Below are positions 32,078-35,778 of a DNA stretch of 35,778 bases, in pieces. How positions within the stretch are numbered: the stretch's first letter is position 1; every line of letters starts with the position of its first letter. Origin of the DNA: Hyphomicrobiales bacterium (GTDB lineage: Bacteria > Pseudomonadota > Alphaproteobacteria > Rhizobiales > Methyloligellaceae); assembly GCA_021775555.1 (NCBI GenBank), contig JAJFHP010000075.1:1-35778 (forward strand), given 5' to 3'. A model generated the notes under the pieces. The model saw nothing but the letters and a program-made list of their open reading frames with translations. It searched no databases and was not told the DNA's origin. The translations under genes and the position numbers were made by a program.

Positions 32078-32620
32078 ATGTATCTGTTTCGTCTGATCTA
32101 TTACTCAAAGAATGTAGCCGCCCATTCGGAAGATCCGAAATTGCGCGCGGACCTGAAGAACATACTGGAATCCGCCAAGCGCAATAATATGGCCAGTGGT
32201 GTGACAGGTGCGCTGCTGTTCAATCAAACCTATTTCGCTCAAGTGCTGGAAGGCGACCGTAAAGCCGTGACCGAAACTTTCTGCCGTATCGTGAAAGATC
32301 CGCGCCATAGCGACCACGTCATCCTGGATGCATGCGCCATTGAACAAAGACGCTTCGCTGACTGGTCCATGTGCTTCGTTGGTCAACCAGTTTCAGAGGA
32401 AGTTCAGCGGCGCTACTGCACATCGAATGAATTTCTGCCGATGAAAATGACGGCGGACAGCCTGCTAGGCTTCGTGGAAGAATTGATTGACGTCACCCCA
32501 GCGGCCGTACGCACGAACCGACCCGGTGACGACACTGGAAACGGGGCAGGTCCGAAACGCGTTTTCGGAGAAAGGGCCCTCAACCGTGATAAGATTTTAC
32601 AGGAACGCGCAGCAAGGTAA
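32078..32620 (+). CDS. BLUF-domain blue-light sensor
   Basis: A 180-residue protein with an N-terminal BLUF domain (about 1-100), which binds FAD and senses blue light. The photoactive residues are present: Tyr8 in LIYYSK, Asn36/Asn37 in KRNNMASGVTGALL, Gln55 in YFAQVLEG, and Trp96 and Met98 in FADWSMCFVG. The remaining 80 residues hold two predicted helices (EEVQRRY and SLLGFVEELIDV) and a polar, probably disordered tail. No EAL, cyclase or DNA-binding domain is attached, so it is a short-type BLUF that must act through a partner. AGGAAAGG at 32061-32068 precedes the ATG. Confidence 0.93.
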   Translation: MYLFRLIYYSKNVAAHSEDPKLRADLKNILESAKRNNMASGVTGALLFNQTYFAQVLEGDRKAVTETFCRIVKDPRHSDHVILDACAIEQRRFADWSMCFVGQPVSEEVQRRYCTSNEFLPMKMTADSLLGFVEELIDVTPAAVRTNRPGDDTGNGAGPKRVFGERALNRDKILQERAAR

Positions 32621-32659
32621 GGCTCTCAACCACCTCTGAAAACATACTCTGAAAATTGC

Positions 32660-34912
32660 TCAAGTTTGCTCCCTGAACAGGTATACCGGGCTGGACCATG
32701 CACGATGTCCGTCTTCCTGTGTGACGCGAACAAAGAGGCGCGTATCCCCTTGTGATCTCACCTTGGCCTCTATGCTATGACGTACATGTGCTTGGGTCAT
32801 CTGTTCTGGAAGACGCTGCAATTCAATCGCCCGCTCCAGTCCCCCGCCATCAATACGGATGGGGTCAGAGACAATATCTGCGACATCGATTGCCGTAGTG
32901 ACCGGACCGGTTTTGATCTCCAACCGCCCGGCATCCGCGTCCTTGAGCTGAAAATCGATACCGCCGAAATTGCCCGTCGTGACAGCCTTCCAGCTTGCCT
33001 TGCCGGGTGTGTCCAGGATCACACCCCGGTCAAGATTCCAGTTGTTGATCATCGAGGCGCTTTCAATTTCATTTCCCGCCACCGACATGGTCCCGTCCCA
33101 GATCGTGGTTCGCGCCCGGCCGCGATATTCCGCACCCTCATAAAGCATGCGAATTCGGGAACTGCCTGCACTGTCTTGATGAGGGCGATGTGTTTCAATC
33201 AACTCCGGTCCGTCAAATATTTCGATCTTTTCAATGGGAGCCGAGCCATTGACTTCGATGTCCACGGTCACCGCGTCATCATTCACCCGGGCAATATCAC
33301 CCATCATGAGCGAGACAGCCTGCTCGCTGTCAGCGGGTCCAAGTGCGGGGTCGCGCAGAAAAAGTTGGCAAGACGACGGGGGCGTTACCTTCACATTGAG
33401 AAACATCCGGTTACCCGTCGTGCCGTAATGATGCCGGCGGCGCTGAGCCTCGAAAATCGCATCGCGGTCCAGACGGTCGGCGAGAAAGCAGGTAAAACCC
33501 CCAAGAGCGCCGAAAAATCCAGCACCAGGATAACTAGCCCCGACGCGGCCCTTGTGCCCATCTGAGTTGCAGACAATGCCAATACGGTAGTTTTTCGAAA
33601 ACGCATCCTGCAACAGCCAGTCAAACGTGCCCCAGGCTGAATGAATTTCGATCGAGGTCTCGAGGCGTCCGTCATGGGCAAATGTGATATCCGCATAACG
33701 CCCGCCGCAATGGCAATACATGACACAGTCTTCGTCTTTCAGTTTTTCAAACAGTTCATGGGCGTCATGGGCGTCAAGATCTACATCGCTCCTGTCTTCA
33801 ATTTGCGCATGAGAGGAGCGGTAGATGGGACGACCCTCCTCACGGTAGAACACGTTACGATCCCCACCGATGGCAGTATTTGCTGACCATTCATAACCCG
33901 GGAAGCAGACATAGCGTCCCGGTTCATCCAGGCGTTTGGTGAGCGCGTTTAAATCCTCCCAGAACTCTTTCGTCATCTGGAAGTCGTTGCCCTGATGCGA
34001 GCAGACGTCCAGGAAGGCACGGTCGCGGCCAAACAGGAAATAGTCTTCAGCTGTGTTCGTGCCCAATGTCTCGTTGCTCTGGCCGTGCAGATCGCCCCAG
34101 AAATGCAACAGGTCTGGAGAGTCAGAAGCCCTTACCGGATTGGTAACGGCAAGCTCAACGCCCTCCTCATCAAGCACCCGAAAAGATACATCACCAGGCG
34201 CTTTGAGGCTTAATCCCTCCACAATGCAGGCGAAGGCTCCCTTCTCGAAGGTCACCTGCTTCGGCAAGCCCTCAACAGGCCCGCTCGCAACAAGTTTCAA
34301 TGCCCGGTCTACCAGGTCGCTCGGGTTGCCCCATTGGTCATTGGCCTTGATGGAAAGCCGGAACGGATCACCAGTCCTGACGAGTGTCGGAACAGCCGCC
34401 AGCCACTCATTCGGCACACCTGCACCTATCTCGATATGCGGCGAGTCCGGAAGCATCACATAGTCATAAGTCGCGATCGGATCGACAAAGACCTTGAACT
34501 CAAAATTCTTCTCGCAATATGTCTGCAGCCTGACACCGCGTGAACCTTGGCGCTGATCGCCAAACCGGATTGTGATGGTGTCACCTTCGGCCAGAAAATG
34601 CTTGACGATACCGATATAGAGCGACCGGCTCCAGGGCCGGATATTGCGCTTGAATTCCCAACGGCAATTGAGGGTTGCTCCGTTCGAGGCTTCCACGCTG
34701 GTGTAACCCGGCGCCTTGGGATCATCGAACTGAACAGGACCGAAATCTGTTGCGAAGCGGAAGGCGATCTTCAGGCTGCCGGTGTCGTCTATTCCAAACG
34801 CTCCCGCCGTATAAACAAGCGTAAAACTCTGCCACGACCCGGCATCAAACCGGCCCACCGGTAACAAGTTAGCCGAACCCATCAAGTCTGGCCGGTAATC
34901 TGAATATGGCAT
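32660..34912 (-). CDS. Large DUF3604 (PHP-like metal-dependent) protein
   Basis: A 750-residue protein. A beta-rich N-terminal region (about 1-265) is followed by a PHP-like metallohydrolase domain: FWGDLHGQS at 271-279, CSHQGND at 304-310, GYEWS at 339-343, HCGGRYAD at 401-408, EIHSAWG at 422-428 and CNSDGHKGR at 448-456. Together they give His/Asp residues suited to a multi-metal site. The C-terminal 200 or so residues are again beta-rich. This arrangement matches DUF3604 proteins, whose substrates are unknown. No signal peptide is visible, so a cytoplasmic location is likely. It is divergent from a secreted chagasin-like gene. No neighbour hints at a pathway. Confidence 0.87.
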   Translation of the reverse strand: MPYSDYRPDLMGSANLLPVGRFDAGSWQSFTLVYTAGAFGIDDTGSLKIAFRFATDFGPVQFDDPKAPGYTSVEASNGATLNCRWEFKRNIRPWSRSLYIGIVKHFLAEGDTITIRFGDQRQGSRGVRLQTYCEKNFEFKVFVDPIATYDYVMLPDSPHIEIGAGVPNEWLAAVPTLVRTGDPFRLSIKANDQWGNPSDLVDRALKLVASGPVEGLPKQVTFEKGAFACIVEGLSLKAPGDVSFRVLDEEGVELAVTNPVRASDSPDLLHFWGDLHGQSNETLGTNTAEDYFLFGRDRAFLDVCSHQGNDFQMTKEFWEDLNALTKRLDEPGRYVCFPGYEWSANTAIGGDRNVFYREEGRPIYRSSHAQIEDRSDVDLDAHDAHELFEKLKDEDCVMYCHCGGRYADITFAHDGRLETSIEIHSAWGTFDWLLQDAFSKNYRIGIVCNSDGHKGRVGASYPGAGFFGALGGFTCFLADRLDRDAIFEAQRRRHHYGTTGNRMFLNVKVTPPSSCQLFLRDPALGPADSEQAVSLMMGDIARVNDDAVTVDIEVNGSAPIEKIEIFDGPELIETHRPHQDSAGSSRIRMLYEGAEYRGRARTTIWDGTMSVAGNEIESASMINNWNLDRGVILDTPGKASWKAVTTGNFGGIDFQLKDADAGRLEIKTGPVTTAIDVADIVSDPIRIDGGGLERAIELQRLPEQMTQAHVRHSIEAKVRSQGDTRLFVRVTQEDGHRAWSSPVYLFREQT

Positions 34913-35037
34913 GTTTCCCCCCTGAGTTCGCTGTGGCCGCCATCATTCCCATCTGGCTGCGCGACGCAAGACTTTACCGACTGCTAACCTTCTTAGTTTA
35001 TTCTATCGCAATGATAAGAGTGCCGAAGGTGAAGGTT

Positions 35038-35445
35038 ATGCACCGACTGTTTGTTATCGCTGCCATGCTCATGCTGGTGTCCGGACCCGTTCCTGCAAAG
35101 GCCGCGAAAGAGCTCAAGCTCATACAAACATCGGAAACAAAAGTCGGTGATGTGGTCTTCCTCAAGCTGCCCGGCAACCCCAAAGCCGGCTACAAATGGC
35201 GGCTCAACAAAGACCTGAGCAAGGGACTTGATCTTGTTTCTGTAGATCAGATCGGTTGGCTAATTGCGCCCAAGGGAAAGTCCATGTTCTTTCAGTCGCA
35301 AAGCGTGCTGAACGTCTCGGTGAAGGCCAAGGCTTCCGGTCAGGCCGATCTGGCGTTCGACTATTTTCGCCGCATCAGCGGGAGCACTTTTGTCAAGACA
35401 TCCCTGGTGCGAGTGATCATCAAGCCGACGCTGGCGAGCCAATAG
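35038..35445 (+). CDS. Exported chagasin-like (I42 family) protease inhibitor
   Basis: A 135-residue secreted protein. A signal peptide (about 1-22, HRLFVIAAMLMLVSGPVPAK then A) precedes a small immunoglobulin-like domain. The I42 inhibitor loop is recognisable in GNPKAGYKWRL (46-56), matching the NPxxGY-W motif of chagasin. The terminal strand GQADLAFDYFRR fits the family's G-x-x-x-L-x-F-x-Y-x-R pattern. Chagasins block papain-type cysteine proteases. I chose the ATG at 35038, with GAAGG upstream, because longer in-frame starts add a stretch that overlaps the opposing gene. The bacterial target is unknown, but a periplasmic or external protease is expected. Confidence 0.83.
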   Translation: MHRLFVIAAMLMLVSGPVPAKAAKELKLIQTSETKVGDVVFLKLPGNPKAGYKWRLNKDLSKGLDLVSVDQIGWLIAPKGKSMFFQSQSVLNVSVKAKASGQADLAFDYFRRISGSTFVKTSLVRVIIKPTLASQ

Positions 35446-35465
35446 GCACACGCCGTATACATCTT

Positions 35466-35735
35466 TCAATTCAGACGTAATTCACCGTCCAAAAACCTGA
35501 TCTCGGTCGGGACGAGCAATTGCTTGTGCGCGACACGGATCCTGTAAAGCGGACCATCAAGACTTGAGGCCCAGAATTTGAGGAAATTGTTGAGCTTGGG
35601 GAACCGGGGTGCGAGATCATAATCCTGCCAGAGATAAGACTGGATGAGTGCGGGATGATCCGGCAACCGGTACAGAATTTCTGCCGTGGTCAGGCTGTGC
35701 CCCTGTAACTGGCTGAGAAAATCCCTGTCTGCCAT
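35466..35735 (-). CDS. usg: Usg-family protein
   Basis: An 89-residue protein of the alphaproteobacterial Usg family. Diagnostic segments are LTTAEILYRLPDHPALIQSY, WQDYDLAPRFPKLNNFLKFW, GPLYRIRVAHKQLL and FLDGELRLN at the end. Its function is not established; the name comes from a gene found upstream of another in early work on this group. No signal peptide or membrane segment is present. It converges with the chagasin-like gene, leaving 20 bases between stops. The full gene is in the window. Confidence 0.9.
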   Translation of the reverse strand: MADRDFLSQLQGHSLTTAEILYRLPDHPALIQSYLWQDYDLAPRFPKLNNFLKFWASSLDGPLYRIRVAHKQLLVPTEIRFLDGELRLN

Positions 35736-35778
35736 ATCGGACCCACCCTTTCCGTTGACTTGAGCTCAAGACAGGCGA

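Overview
The window reads as a chromosomal segment of an aerobic alphaproteobacterium. The case rests on a cytochrome bc1 operon with a Tat-type Rieske leader, a Usg-family gene, a divergent pair of bactofilins, aerobic HemF, and the alphaproteobacterial order lgt, midA-like, pgeF. Nearly every stretch is coding, on both strands, with tight operons. I see no tRNA, rRNA, insertion sequence, phage gene or CRISPR array. The species cannot be named from the sequence alone.

Region by region. Positions 1-7233 (+) are housekeeping: the end of lgt, a MidA/NDUFAF7-type methyltransferase, pgeF, a lipoprotein that appears to be an internal duplication, prs, rplY (L25/Ctc), pth, ychF and an 81-residue protein translationally coupled to ychF. 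Positions 7230-11522 (-) are a six-gene methylthioadenosine salvage operon: a Tat-exported SUOX-fold-like protein, mtnP, apt, an AT-rich GIY-YIG gene, mtnA and a FucA-like class II aldolase. This gene set fits the MtnP/MtnA/aldolase (DHAP) shunt rather than the full methionine salvage cycle. Positions 11708-14650 (+) carry a DsbA-like isomerase, then a methionine-rich exported MxKDx pentapeptide-repeat protein followed by MsrB and MsrA that both have export signals, then a small membrane protein. Positions 14724-17380 (-) are petABC. 

Positions 17691-20790 hold trmL, a lone pxpA-like gene and an exporter-type ABC protein. Positions 21029-26100 (-) are a five-gene acyl-CoA operon: MmgE/PrpD, MaoC, acyl-CoA dehydrogenase, CaiB-type CoA-transferase and enoyl-CoA hydratase. 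Its substrate is unknown, and it is divergent from an N-acyl-D-amino-acid deacylase gene that runs into hemF. Positions 28888-30187 are two bactofilin genes diverging from a 433-base gap with several short motifs. Positions 30326-35735 hold a second DsbA-like isomerase, a membrane fatty-acid-desaturase-family enzyme, a BLUF blue-light sensor, a large DUF3604 (PHP-like) protein, a chagasin-type inhibitor and usg.

The most interesting proposal is the 12381-14097 cluster. A secreted protein that is about one quarter methionine sits directly beside its two likely repair enzymes. It looks like a periplasmic oxidant sink recycled by MsrA and MsrB, similar in concept to the MrpX/YedY1 hypochlorite defence but built from different parts. 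The aldolase-containing MTA operon and the orphan acyl-CoA operon are the next best candidates for uncharacterised metabolism.
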